Part shown: positions 40,536 through 53,100 of the stretch, one piece after another
How the letters are laid out: each line of letters begins with the position of its first letter
Numbering within the stretch: position 1 is the stretch's first letter
From: Arcuatula senhousia
Lineage: Eukaryota; Mollusca; Bivalvia; Mytilida; Mytilidae
Assembly: GCA_963971305.1 (NCBI GenBank)
Contig: OZ020306.1
Location: 1,542,842 to 1,606,841 of the forward strand
DNA length: 64,000 nucleotides
Direction of reading: 5' to 3'
Program-made: the position numbers and the translations under genes
The notes under the pieces: model-generated
Seen by the model: only the letters and a program-made list of their open reading frames with translations
The model's database searches: none
What the model was told of the DNA's origin: nothing

Positions 40536-43034
40536 GAAAACCGTGAAAAGCTTTAAGCTAAATTGTGGTCAGATCCTCTATACTTTAATGTTATATTGGT
40601 TGAGCAAAATCTCAAAACCTTGTAGAGGTCAATAGCTTACATGGAATGTTTCTAAATTAAGATATATCTCTTTATATGTATATAATGTTTCAAAACAGTC
40701 TTATTGTTTCTTTACAAATGCACGTGTAAGATACAACAAAAGATTACAGAAAATGTTTCCATATAATCTTTGAAATTTTCTTTTTTTTTCATTAATTAGG
40801 TGTCTTTGAAGTCTTTTCGTAGAACTTCCAGATGTTCTAAAATATAAACCTATTCATTTTACATCTACCAATATAGAAACAACATTATGAAAGGTATTGT
40901 TCCTAAGTCTCATGTGTCTTTTGTAAATCGGGGAAGGTAGCTCTATTTTCATTTTCCTACAGATAATCTATAACAGATATAGAATAATTCTTTTATATAT
41001 CAAAGTCTAATTGAGTTTGTAAAATTACGATCTTAAATTTCTACTTTGATTATCAGCTAGACGATATTTCAAAGCTTATTCTCCATTTCTATGTCGCGGA
41101 CAAGACAACATGCCCGAAGCTTCCCGCTACAAATAGATTTACAACACGAAACAAAGCTATTAGTTAAATTCTTTTATTAACGGATTTACAAGTATGAAAA
41201 CAAATGTTCTAGTGTTCTGAAATAGTATTGAAATGAATCTTACTTGTATAGACTAAAGGTCATCTCATCAGAGACGATATCATTTCAAGATATATTTCAT
41301 CCATTTAACGAATACAAAATACAAATACCAAAAACGGATACAATGGACATCAAAGCTTCTCAATATAAAGTTTTATTATATATTTAGAAGGATATTTAAA
41401 GTGACGGATAAATGATTAAAGAATTAAATTATTAAACGATTAGCGTAACATGAAATAGGCATTGCCTAACTGCGAACACAGCATAATTCTGATAATTCAA
41501 GGTTGACATATATATAATTTTGCAAATGCATGGGAAAAAATAACATTAAACAAAACTGATTGATCCTCATTTTGCTCTCATATGACGGAATAGGAATAAA
41601 ATCTTTTAATCAAAAGATTAAGTCGGTGATTTCAGCTAAGTGCGTCAAAAGTTATGATGTGCATTTCAACTCAATGAAACATACAAAAATATTTACAGGG
41701 GAGATAATATTTTGTCACCACCTTTCTAACTGTAGAGTGAAATATAATCTATATCGTTTTTATTTTGGTGAATTTTCTATAACGTTCAATTGGGGACTAG
41801 ATGCTTGGGCGATTGAACGTAAAATAGAAAAGTATGAAAGAAATCGATTAAAATTTGGTTACAACAAAAAATGAAGCAACTCATCATCATCAGGATATTT
41901 TTTCTCCTTATACTCTATAACATAGATAATTTTCGGAATGCGAAAAGCAAAATTGGTAATAATTTTAACATTCACTCCGGATTCCTTTGAGAAGAATAGC
42001 TGCACGAAAAAAAAATCAATATCAGCATTAGGCAATTTTTTCACGGGAACTTGCTGTAGAGCTCTCCGCCCTCGCGGGCACGAACGCTACGAGATGTGCT
42101 CGCTATTAAATGAATTTACCCCTGTAGTTTATCTGATGATGTGTCGTCCTTTTATTCATTTCATCATCATTAGTCCCGTACTAGCGAAAGCTTTTTTTTC
42201 TAAACACTTATAGATAATGAACTGATTTTTGGTACACGTATGTGAGTTTACCATTATGAGTTACGAATCAAGTTTGAGTTTGATGCCGGTCGGCAAATTT
42301 TTACGGGGGTAATGGCCCTTTGAACTTTGAAATTCACTGAAATTTCAGTTTTCCACACTTTTGGGAAAGACTTGTAGATAATGAACTGATTTGTGGTATG
42401 TGAGTCAACCATGATTACTTATGTTTTGTGTCCAACTGCAAATTTTCGCATGAGTTATGGCCTTTTTAACTGCACATTTTTATTATCCTTTGTAGACAAT
42501 GGTCTGACCAAGTTAAGTTTTAATTTGTTTCACAAATTTCTACCAGTGACTGAAACATGATGCCGGTAGGGGACTATGAATTGTTTTGTTATACTCTCAG
42601 AATGCTTGTTTCATGTTCATTTTATCAACCCTCAGGTTTATCTCTCTGATATAGCCAAAATCTTAAGCTATAACTCACTAATTAACGCCAGAAACTTTAT
42701 CAGACAAAAGATATACGAAAAATTCCGGTTTTTTTTTGTCACATTGTCATCTGCCAGCACGAGGAAACAAACATTGGAATAAGATCAAAACTAACAAACT
42801 TTAACTGATTGTCATAGGATCTGCATTAATACTGCAACAGACAACAATTAAATTGAATACTTCCCTGTTATATAATCACCCTCGTATTAAAAAAATCAGC
42901 ACTACAACAAATTTTAATGATGAAGTAAAGAGAGCTGCATTATAAATGTTCAACTCGTTAAGTGGCCAATGATGTACCAAGGTCATTTTGATTTAATGAA
43001 AATTCAAATCATTAGCTAAAACAATGCAATATTA
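40536..43034. other. AT-rich DNA, no gene recognised
   Basis: A 104-codon open frame at 41560-41874 has no recognisable domain and no splice or homologous support. Nothing else stands out. Confidence 0.4.
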
Positions 43035-43290
43035 TTTTCTTCGTGTTTCCTTTATTTAAACTCATCAGAGGCGCTCTCTCTGAAAAAACTAAAACTAAAA
43101 ACTATATGAACATAAAGAACAGAAAACATAATATGCCGAACTGGAACTCAAATTATGACTAAGATCAACGTATATCTGGGTACGAAGAACCTAAAATTTA
43201 GACAATTCAGAAAATCTATACGGAACTTTTTGTATCTTAGGAGGTTCTTCAACTCAAAAGTGTTGATGCCAGAGCATAAAAAATAAAAAC
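43035..43290 (-). pseudogene. eroded retrozyme monomer with degenerate hammerhead
   Basis: The minus strand keeps the order of the 12787 units: GCTCTGGCATCAACACTTTT, 'aattgtct', 'taggttctt', 'gttgatcttagt', then GAGAGCGCCTCTGATGAG near 43060-43077. After CTGATGAG the helix II partner and GTC cleavage triplet are lost. Not adjacent to another unit. Confidence 0.6.
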
Positions 43291-43821
43291 TTAAGCAGCA
43301 ACGCTTATCACGGATGTTAGAAATTTTTATTAAGTTTTTGTTATGTTTTCGTTGAAAATTTATTGAGTAACAAAATCGGATCTACATAACTTATAGTAGA
43401 TGACGTTTTAAGGTAATGTATGTGAGATTTTTTTTCTTTAAAAGTACCAGTCTTTCTAAAAATCATGCAGAAGGTCATTCAGGGTAAAACAATAACACAT
43501 GTGTTTGAACATGGTTTCTAATACAGAATGGTCACCTATTAACAAAAACAACAGCCATTTGGTCATGAGAGATAAAATTTACCTTGACTGTAAACAAGGG
43601 AGATAACCCTTTTCTTGCTATGCATTTCATTACAATTCAAAACACTGATTTCTCCAATGACCAAGACCTTTGTGGACTTAATTTTCAACAATAACACTAT
43701 ATCTTGATTCAGAAAATGTAAAGAAACCCATGTTTTATCTTTTACCATGAATCACCATTATCATAAACCCTACTTGATTCTTAGAAAGACAGATACTTAA
43801 TTGTCACAAATATATATAAAT

Positions 43822-43905
43822 TGACTGTTCGTCATTGTATTTTTTTTTTCGTTTATGTTTCGCGTATACTTACTCCACATCTCATCATCTTCTATTGCAT
43901 AGTAT
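43822..43905 (+). mobile_element. 3' tail of a Penelope-like (family B type) element
   Basis: 'cgcgtatacttactccacat' then a TTCTATTG end, the same 3' terminus as B1/B2. No coding part attached. Confidence 0.5.
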
Positions 43906-44659
43906 ATCACTTTAAACATGTTAAAAGGAAAAAAATCTTACTTTTCCTTGTACTATTGTTAACTGTCAACAAAATCATTTTCTTTACTTTTAATCTATTT
44001 TAAATAATAAAATCATTGCTTGGTGCGATTTATATTTTCTATGTTTTTTGTCTTGACCGTTGGTACTACATTGTTATTTTATATTGTTATCCCATTTCTT
44101 TCGTCAAGTCATAAAATATTGTCTGATATATAATGATATAGATTTTTAAAATTACGCCGAATCAATTTCTTGTTCGTCGGACCGCCCGCATGTAAAATTG
44201 TTTCCTTAAGAAAAAAATATTTATTTCTTCCGCCCGCATTTACCGGAAACCCGCCCGCGTCCGGCGCTGGAAGTTGTGTTACAAAATTTTTTTCATCTCC
44301 GCGTTTGAAAATATCTGTCTATTGCAAAGGTAAACAAACATTAATTTGCCGATTTTCAACGAAAGAGCTCCAATATTGGCGATACATTCAGGATAAAAGA
44401 CGTTAAACTTAAACGGTTGAAATTCCGTTTCATTCCCCTCAAACATAACACTCCGATGTAAACAATGAAATCTGTTGCCACCAAATTTAAAATTGTTACG
44501 AAATATGGCAATTGCATATTAAATGGACCACTCTTACATTCATCTATTTAAATACATATAAGGGATGTCATACACGATGTATAGTCGACCCCCTTTGTTG
44601 ATAGAATAAAGTGTCTGTGGTAGAATGGCCAGAGCAAATTATCTCAGGTACCATGTACG
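43906..44659. other. no gene recognised; locally GC-richer patch
   Basis: 44185-44280 contains three 'ccgcccgc' words and is richer in G and C than the flanks. It does not resemble an exon with usable splice sites. Confidence 0.4.
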
Positions 44660-47415
44660 ACCCCCCCCCCCATGTACCCCAGGGAGATAAATGAAATGTT
44701 TATTAACCTAATAAATGAGATAGGTACTGAACAAATTGTTGATATGCCAACCAGAAAAGAGAACACCTTGGACTTGTTTTGTACAAATCAACCATCGTTA
44801 ATCACAAAAGTTAAAACAATTCCAGGAATATCTGATCATGATATTGTTTTGGTAGATGCCATATGTAAACCAAAAAGAGCTAAACAAACTCAACATAAAA
44901 TTTATCTGTGGAAAAAGGTTGACCTTAATAAACTTAAATCAACAACTAAAAACTTTATTACCAACTTACTATCACAAAAGGAAAACAGTTTCTCTGTTGA
45001 TGACTTGTGGAATGAATTCAAAAATGGTGTAAATAAGATAATTGAGAATAATGTACCAAACAAAATGACTAAGTCTAAATACACCAATCCCTGGGCAAAT
45101 TCAAAAATTAATAAAATATGTAAACAACAAAGAAGAGCATTTAATAAAGCCAAAAAATCTGGTAAAAAAGAACATAAAGATAAATATAAGAAAATAAAAG
45201 CTACAGCCCAAAGAGAAATAAGAAAAGCCCAAAGGCAATATATGGAAGAAGTTATAAGTCCCCAGTTAGATGAAAAACCCAAATCATTTTGGCAATTTAT
45301 TAAAAGTAGGAAAACTGAAGCATCAGGTGTTAGTCCCCTTCGTGGTAAAGATGGATTACTTTTTAGTGACAATATAACTCAAGCTAATATCCTAAATGAA
45401 CAATTTAAAAGTGCTTTCACTAGAGAAGACACATCTACAATTCCTTGTAAAGGAACAAGCCCTTACTCTGATATGCCAGACATAAAAATAAACTTAAATG
45501 GTGTCATTAAATTACTAAAAAACATTAATCCCCACAAAGCCACTGGCCCAGACAATGTACCATCTTATTTTTTAAAAACCTTAGCAGAAGAAGTTGCCCC
45601 CTTTTTGACTTATTTTTTCCAAAAATCAATCGATCAGGGCTGTGTCCCGTTAGACTGGAAGCAAGCTAATGTTGTGCCCATATTTAAAAAAGGTGACAAA
45701 CATAATGCTAGCAACTACAGGCCTGTTTCCTTAACAGCTATATGTTGTAAAATTTTGGAACATATATTAACTAGCAATATAAGACAGCATTTAGATAACC
45801 ATAACATCCTTCATGATAGCCAACACGGGTTTCGTAGTAAACGCTCATGTGAAACACAATTATTCATAAGTATTCAAGATTTAGCTAAATCCTTAGCAAA
45901 TGGTGATCAGATCGATATTATATTATTAGATTTTTCTAAAGCTTTTGATAAAGTTCCGCATCAAAGATTAATTCATAAATTAGATTATTATGGTATTAGA
46001 AATCAAAACTTAAATTGGATTGCAGATTTTTTGGCAGATAGGCAACAACAGGTTCTTTTAAATGGTACGAATTCTTCAAAATTGTCTGTTGACTCTGGTG
46101 TGCCACAGGGCACTGTTTTAGGCCCAACCCTATTTCTTCTTTTTATAAATGACCTGCCAGAACATGTTAATTGTAACGTTAGGCTTTTTGCTGATGATTG
46201 TTTACTCTATAGAAAAGTCAACAATGATAGGGATGCCAAATTATTACAAAATGATCTTTCTAATCTAGAAAAATGGGAAAAAGAGTGGCAAATGAACTTT
46301 AATCCTGAAAAATGTTACACAATTCATGTTTCCAAAAAAACTAAACCAACAAATTTTGATTATAAACTACATAACCATACCCTAGAATCTGTAAAAGAAA
46401 GTAAATATCTAGGCGTAACAATAAGTAATGATCTAGACTGGGGGCCTCATATAAATAACATTACTTGCAAGGCAAACAAAACATTAGGCTTCTTAAGAAG
46501 AAACATGAAAAATTGTACTCAAAAAGTTAAAAACCTTACTTATACTTCACTTGTACGCCCGGTTATTGAATACTCCTCCCCAGTTTGGGATCCTTACAAA
46601 AATAATCAGATATCTCAGGTTGAGCAAATTCAAAGAAAGGCTGCAAGATATGTTCTGAATAATTACAAAGACAGATCTCCAGGTGCAGTCACAAACATGT
46701 TAAATATTCTAAAATGGGAAAGTTTGGAAAGTAGGCGCAAAAAATCAAGATTAACTTTATTATATAAAATCAATTGGGGGTTAGTAGAAGTTCCAAAAGA
46801 TATGTTAAATAGATCTGACAGGCGTACTCGGGGGGAACATAAATTCAGGCAAATATCAACAAATAAGGATGTATATAAATATTCATTTTTTCCAAGAACA
46901 ATATCAGATTGGAATAATCTTCCTGAATCCATAGGTATGTCATCATCCCTGGAATCCTTCAAAAGTGGTCTATCCACTCTAACATTTGAAGGATCTCCAG
47001 TGACATACAGACCATAAATATACCACTGTACTACTGTATATATGTTTTTATTTATATGTATTCTAAATCAAAAATATAGCAAAATATTATAAAATATAAA
47101 AAAATAGTAACATTATTTTTTATATATATATATATATTCTGAACATAAATTTTAAAATGTTTGGCTATTTAAGTCCAACTTTTTTTTGTACTTGCGCACA
47201 AGTTCCGGGATGTTCTACACTCCTTTAGGAGTCTACTCCCGTACATGGAAGAATAAGAAGAGAATTAGAATTATTTTTGTTGTCAAAACACATTTACAAT
47301 AAATGGTTCTAACACATTAATACACGTATAGTCGATTTAAAAGCTCATTAGAGCTTGTGTTACTTTGTTATATATGCATCGACTTTAAATAAAACTTTGA
47401 TTTATTGATTGATGT
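44660..47415 (+). mobile_element. non-LTR retrotransposon of the Jockey/CR1/L2 group, 5'-truncated
   Basis: The insertion begins at or after a run of C (44660-44671), part-way through the endonuclease. It contains one long open frame (44672-47017) and a ~400-bp 3' UTR with a TA-rich stretch (47118-47138), and ends in AATAAAACTTTGATTTATTG ATTGAT-type repeats near 47415. A short repeated tail rather than poly(A) is usual for CR1/L2-like elements. The uninterrupted frame means the insertion is young. Confidence 0.75.
44672..47017 (+). CDS. endonuclease C-terminus plus reverse transcriptase of a non-LTR retrotransposon
   Basis: 781 codons. Residues ~20-65 are the end of an apurinic-type endonuclease (TLDLFCTNQPSLI, then GISDHDIV with the SDH motif). 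Residues ~70-250 are a basic linker. RT motifs follow: KKGDKHNASNYRPVSLTAI, the motif A aspartate in LLDFSKAFDKVPHQRL, GVPQGTVLGPTLFLLFIND, catalytic FADD (RLFADDCLLYR), then KYLGVTISNDLDW. The C-terminal region has the ARYVLNNY and SFFPRTISDWNNLP signatures common in Jockey/CR1-like proteins. The first few residues may be flanking sequence, since the natural start and most of the endonuclease are missing. RT motifs look intact, but the protein would lack target-nicking activity. Confidence 0.85.
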   Translation: MYPREINEMFINLINEIGTEQIVDMPTRKENTLDLFCTNQPSLITKVKTIPGISDHDIVLVDAICKPKRAKQTQHKIYLWKKVDLNKLKSTTKNFITNLLSQKENSFSVDDLWNEFKNGVNKIIENNVPNKMTKSKYTNPWANSKINKICKQQRRAFNKAKKSGKKEHKDKYKKIKATAQREIRKAQRQYMEEVISPQLDEKPKSFWQFIKSRKTEASGVSPLRGKDGLLFSDNITQANILNEQFKSAFTREDTSTIPCKGTSPYSDMPDIKINLNGVIKLLKNINPHKATGPDNVPSYFLKTLAEEVAPFLTYFFQKSIDQGCVPLDWKQANVVPIFKKGDKHNASNYRPVSLTAICCKILEHILTSNIRQHLDNHNILHDSQHGFRSKRSCETQLFISIQDLAKSLANGDQIDIILLDFSKAFDKVPHQRLIHKLDYYGIRNQNLNWIADFLADRQQQVLLNGTNSSKLSVDSGVPQGTVLGPTLFLLFINDLPEHVNCNVRLFADDCLLYRKVNNDRDAKLLQNDLSNLEKWEKEWQMNFNPEKCYTIHVSKKTKPTNFDYKLHNHTLESVKESKYLGVTISNDLDWGPHINNITCKANKTLGFLRRNMKNCTQKVKNLTYTSLVRPVIEYSSPVWDPYKNNQISQVEQIQRKAARYVLNNYKDRSPGAVTNMLNILKWESLESRRKKSRLTLLYKINWGLVEVPKDMLNRSDRRTRGEHKFRQISTNKDVYKYSFFPRTISDWNNLPESIGMSSSLESFKSGLSTLTFEGSPVTYRP

Positions 47416-49500
47416 ACATACATTCTGAAATCAAATGAAATTAAAGAATATATATCACAGTTATAAACCTTGGGTGGTGGCAGCTCAATATCTTACCTCA
47501 GATGACCTCAGTTATAACTAAAAATATTAAGGACAATCCCTAACTTATGTGTAAGGACAATGATTGGATATTATTGACACCCTCTATGAACATCCCACGT
47601 GAAACATCCAGTTCACCAAGGATTGTTTTGTCTTATTGTTTTTTTTAAATAATTTTTTACAAATTGTTATTGTTGTTTTTGTGTTTTTTATTGTGAATAA
47701 AGATTGATAGTTTTGTTTCTTATTTATATTAAATCTTTAAAGCATGCTTTGCCAGCAAGATTGTGGACATAGTTGTACTTGTATAGTGTTATGGACTGCC
47801 TCTTGGTCTGCCAATGCCTAATGATAGAAAGCCAAGACAGCAACTCTTCAGAGAGAAAAACAACTCAAGACAATTATTTCCTGTGTAAACAATTTATTAA
47901 TCAATTGGAAAAGCCATAAAATACTAAGAACAAACATTTATTATACTTTTAATAGAATTTTTTAAATATTTCATGTATTTTCTTCAAAAATAAAAATAAT
48001 CGCTCGCTCGCATCAGTTAAACATTAAAAACAAGGAAAAAAACTTTTTAAAAATTTAAAAACAAGTTGCTCGCCTGAAGAAATATCAGTCGCTCCAAAAA
48101 ATCTGATTTTCAGAAAAAAAATTAATAAAAATAATTTCGCTCGCTCGCTCCTTTTTTTAAAAGTCAAAATCCAAAGAACAAGAAATTAATTCTGTGTGGC
48201 CTTACTTATATAAAAATGTGCCAAATTAGCCTTAATCTCAAGCAATTAATTTACTTTATAATGGTAGACTAGCACAAAAACCTATCTATAAAAATAGATC
48301 GCTCTATATCTGCTGCATGGTTTGATTTATCTTAAAAATCATTTTCACATGCAGCATGGGAAATGAATCACGTCTTTTATCATATTTCTGCCAAACATTT
48401 TTGATATTGCATTAGATGCGAAATCGTGGGAAATGTTTGAAAGTACATAAACAACTACCAAGTTTAATACAGAGAGGCAGTTTAGTGAAAAATGAAGAAC
48501 ACCAAAGTGAAACGACTTCCATCTAATGACCTCCATGTTGAACAAGTTACATGTATATATATACTTCGTGTATCAAAATCTTGTTACATGTACATGTATG
48601 TACAGTGCCATGCAGTTGTTTTGTGCCTGGTCAATGTTTTCCGTAACACGGATAATTGAAAATCTAAGTCATGCATGCTGGATCGTCAAGCTATAAGACT
48701 AGTGAAAAAATCACCCCTTTAATGTTTGCTAGTATCTCCCTGATTTTTCCGTGTTCGCACTGTTTGGAGAACAGCCATAATAACTAACTTATTGTTAGAG
48801 ACTGGAGTTTGACTGACAAATGAAGGAATAAATGATTTTCGTTTGTTTGTTAAAGTGTCTCTATGAAAACAAGCTTCAAATAGATCACTTCTGTCAATAC
48901 TTGTAGAAAATTAAGCCAAAGAGAATCGAACATGGCATCAACGAAACCGAGAACAGGGTGTCAATACTTTAATAAATTTCTATTATATATTGTTTGTTTC
49001 GGGGTTATTTTTTTATCTTTTTGGTTTTCTTTTAATTATAATAATCATAAGGTGGAATTGTGATTTAAGTTTACATATAAACATGGAGATGGAATTATTC
49101 AAGAAACCTTGCTGCTAAACTCCAGTTTGTTTTTTTGGGGTAGAGGGATCTTTTTTAGACTCTTTAAATGAAGCATTACCGTTGAGGTACTTTCAAAAAC
49201 AAGTTCTCGAAGCTTTATAGTTTGAAGGTTACATATACCCTTTCTAAAAGAGAACCTTAGCTATATGACGTAGTAAAAACATAAAAATTAAGTACACATG
49301 TTATATAATTTCTTTTAATGATCGGGTAATAGCTATCCGTCCATACTATACCCCTTTTGATGTTCGTCAGTGATTTTGACCTTTCAATGAAGTGTTCTGA
49401 CCTAACATCGCTATTTAATCGTCTTTATGTAATATAACATAAACGGTTTACATGAAATTCTACGTCAATCCATTATTGACAGATAGTTCTAAAGTAATTG
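47416..49500. other. AT-rich DNA upstream of the RGK gene, nothing coding recognised
   Basis: Small clusters of 'cgctcgctcg' words occur at 48000-48150, spaced by A-rich DNA. No open frame with a domain was seen. Confidence 0.45.
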
Positions 49501-49506
49501 CCATAC

Positions 49507-49538
49507 CACGTGTTCTCTAAGACAAGCTCTTATAAATA
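49507..49538 (+). promoter_or_regulatory. putative core promoter of the RGK gene: E-box and TATA box
   Basis: CACGTG lies at 49507-49512 and TATAAATA at 49531-49538. The TATA box is 90 bp before the ATG, which predicts a start near 49562 and a ~65-nt 5' UTR. The E-box would suit a bHLH factor. No experimental support. Confidence 0.5.
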
Positions 49539-49627
49539 GTCTCAGCATTTGTAAATATCAATAATGTATTTCTGATTAAACGAAGCAACAAGTTTAATCG
49601 ATCAGCGAAGAAATCCAGAGACAAATT

Positions 49628-50189
49628 ATGACAAAACGAACTGGAGAAAAGATGAAGGAAGAGGAGGAAACAACATCTATAAATACCCAAAAGAATCAGT
49701 CAGACGCTGCAATAATGTGTACTAAACCCAAATTTACACTCTACCCAGAATTATTAGTCACAGACATTGGAAATGAGTCGCGCTCGGAGCCCAGCTCAAG
49801 GACATGCTCATTCAAAGAGAGGTCACGACAGAAAAGTTTAGTTGATGCCGAAGAGATAAAACGTAGAAACAGTTTACCCGTATCAACAGACAATTTACTC
49901 ACTGTGGACACAAACACTAGACAGGTCCGGAGAGTCCGGTCATTTAAAATGACAAACGGACAGACAGACTCTAAATCTAGACATTCGTCTTTTATAGAGA
50001 ACAGGTTAAAACGTGAGCGGTTTCCTAGTGACAATTCTGATGATAGTGCCTTTACGTGTAGCTGTTCCTCGTCATGTTCAACAGGATACTTCAGGGTGTT
50101 GGTACAAGGAGCACATGGAGTAGGGAAGACCACGCTATCTAAAAAGTTCCTGTCATCAGAATTCTCATCTTCATTTGATCTCAGTAATG
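49628..50189 (+). CDS. RGK gene coding exon 1 (N-terminal extension and P-loop)
   Basis: 187 codons plus one base, ending AATG|GTAAGTC. The ORF runs 13 codons into the intron before a stop, which should not be annotated as protein. Contains GYFRVLVQGAHGVGKTTL. Confidence 0.92.
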
Positions 50190-53100
50190 GTAAGTCATTA
50201 TTTAATTTCATTTATTCAAAACATGTATAAAATTATTTGTTCTTATTTCTATTTAGGAAGTAGTTTTTTTTCAACAACAACAAATTCAAAGTAATTTTGA
50301 TAGATAAGTCCGTACAAGTAAGTTTCATTTTAAATCGCTCTTTAAGCTTTCGTAGACCATGGAATGACATATTTATGTCTAACCCTATGATTGTTCAATT
50401 TCTATGAAAGGAGCAGAGGTTCGCGTATGTCATTCAAAATTTGAAGTTTACATAGTGTTTGTATAAATTGTGGTTACATGCATATATGACTTGTGGTCTT
50501 TTTCACTTTTTTTGGCTCTACATTCCCCGCTGGTATATGGTAAGCAGTGTGCATATCATTGCGTTTCAAAGCAGTTTTCTAATTGTTTATTTTGTTATTT
50601 TCACCATCCCCCGAGGTTAGGGGTCATGTGTCCTCGTCTGGTTGCGATACTGTGCCCACATCTGTTCGGGACCCTGTGTACATATATGTCCGGAGTCATG
50701 TGTCCACATCTGTCCGGGGTCCTGTCAAAATTTTTCTGGAGTGTGTCTGCATATGTGTAGGGCCATGTGTCTATAATTGTCTGGAGTCATGTGTCCACAC
50801 CTGCTTGGGGCCCTGTATCCACATCTTCGGAGTCATGTGTCTACATATGTCAAGGGTCCTGCGTCCACATCTGTTCGGGTTCATGTGTCCATAATTGTCC
50901 GGAGTCCTCTGTCTCCATCTGTTCAGATTCCCGTATCTACATCTGCCCGAAGTCATGTGTTCATGCATGTAATTGTCCGGAATCCTATGTCTCCATCTGT
51001 CCAGATTCTTGTCTCCACATCTGTCCGGAGTCCTTTGTCCACTTCTGTCCGGGATTCTATGTTCATTTTGTCTGCGGTCTTTTGTCCACATATGTGCGGG
51101 GTCCTATGTCAATATCTATCAAACATTGTGAGTATAAATTTTGATATGTTCCAATTTTTTTTTAATTGATTGCCTAATAGCAAAAGTTTGTTGTGTAACC
51201 TAATTTTTGTTTCATGGTTTAAAAAATTCTGAACACCAACTTATAAGGAAGTCATGCTTAATATGGAGCTTGAAATTCGTGTTTCCAATAGGAATTAAAT
51301 GCATATGCCACGTACCTAACAATCCTTGTTAATAATACCATCATATGATTTATATTAATATCCTGTACCCTCTAATGACCAGATAAGATTCTTATTATAC
51401 TTATTTTATCACGACACAGCTGTAGGCATCTGGCTTCTAATCTCTCTGAGTCAATGTCTTACAGAACAAACCACGACAAAAATAAACCTTAATAACTGTA
51501 ATCATTAGATACTTCACCAATCCTTTCTATATACGTATAGTTTATCAATTAATAACTGCTTTCTTGCTTAAAAAAAATAATCAAGCGTTCACATTCTTAC
51601 TGATGACGTCATTATTTTTTTGCAGACGACACAGATGACAGAACATTGACAGTACTTATTGACGGCGAGGAATCAACGCTAGAGTTTATTGACCGTCATG
51701 TCGATGAGGTTAGCTTTTTAATATTCAGCACCAACTGTTAAACGTTCTATAATAACTCTTGAACTGTATTAAACAAAAAGATAAATAAGATATATAAGAT
51801 CAAAAAGTACACCTTTTGTTGGCTAATATAAACTGATGTGGAAGCTTCGAATGGAAACCTGACTTATATATATAACAATACAACTTGCTGCTTGTTATGT
51901 GAACTGTGATGCGTACAATTATTCCACATCTCATTGTTTTCTAATTATGGCGATCGAACGAAATTTACTTTTTTTTTACTTTGTAATGAGTGCACCCAGT
52001 TAACATGTAAAATTAGGTTCGAAAATTAGTATTGATGGAAGCTTTTTATGCATATTCTGTAATGTCCTTGTTTTCTAAAGTAAAGTCATGTTTTTTTCAG
52101 GATTGTTTAGAGAACTTCCTTGTGGATGCCTATATAGTTGTCTTCTCTGTCCACGACAACGAATCCTTTCTTAGTGCCAAAGAAACCTTACACAGTATAA
52201 GATGTGAACAGTTCAGTGACAGACCAATTATACTGGTGGCTAACAAGGTTGACCTGGTTCGGAAGAGACAAGTGACTTCTGAAGGTACGTGTAGTTTTGT
52301 TTATAAATAAAACATAGAGTTTAAGCGCCATTTAATCTGGCAAACACGCCATTTATCTTGAAATATACACGTAGTTTGTTTGGACCGATGCGTTCTTTAC
52401 TTAAGTGTTCCTTACTTTGTAGTTCTTAACTTCTTCACAATCGTGTTGTGATTACCAGACTCCAAGATCGCAATGGAAACGGGAGGTTTGGTACGCCATA
52501 AAACCTGGTTTAACCCACCATTTATTTTCAAATGCTTGTACCAAGGCAGGACCATTGCGATCTTAATTTTTTCCGGTTCGTCTTCCATGTTTTGTCTTTT
52601 CTCTTGGACATTGAGATTGATCCTTCAAGATTGGTAATTTTGTTTTTACTTTATTTATAGTACTCTAGGTTTGACCATCCCTGTTCTGTTGTTCGTTAAA
52701 GCAAGAGACAAAAATGACATGTGAATATCAACAAAACAAACAATCACTAGGTTGAATATAACAGCTAATGAAATACACATCAATTCTCGTTTCTTTACAC
52801 ATTTATATTGACATTCTAAGCACAAATATGATACATTTTATATCATTATCAGTAATAATCTAATGTATTACTGATTATGTTTGATAAACAATGATCTCAG
52901 AAAAGACAAAAAAAATCGAATATTTTTATTATTAAATTTCTATAAAAAACAATTATATAATTCAAAATAAATTTCGCTTGGGTTTGAAAGTCAATCATCA
53001 AATATTTTACAATTCATCCATGTCAACATTTTTCTTACAATTGCAGATGCCAAACAGTTGGCGAAAGACTTCGACTGTAAATATACGGAGACTTCCGCAT

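Noticed and set aside
41225..41290. CTGATGAG on the minus strand as a possible hammerhead
   Set aside because: No GAA box, no helix II closing and no cleavage triplet in the right place were found.
50470..51169. Overlapping 96-130 codon frames on both strands in RGK intron 1
   Set aside because: They come from a stop-free degenerate minisatellite; there are no domains and the region is spliced out.
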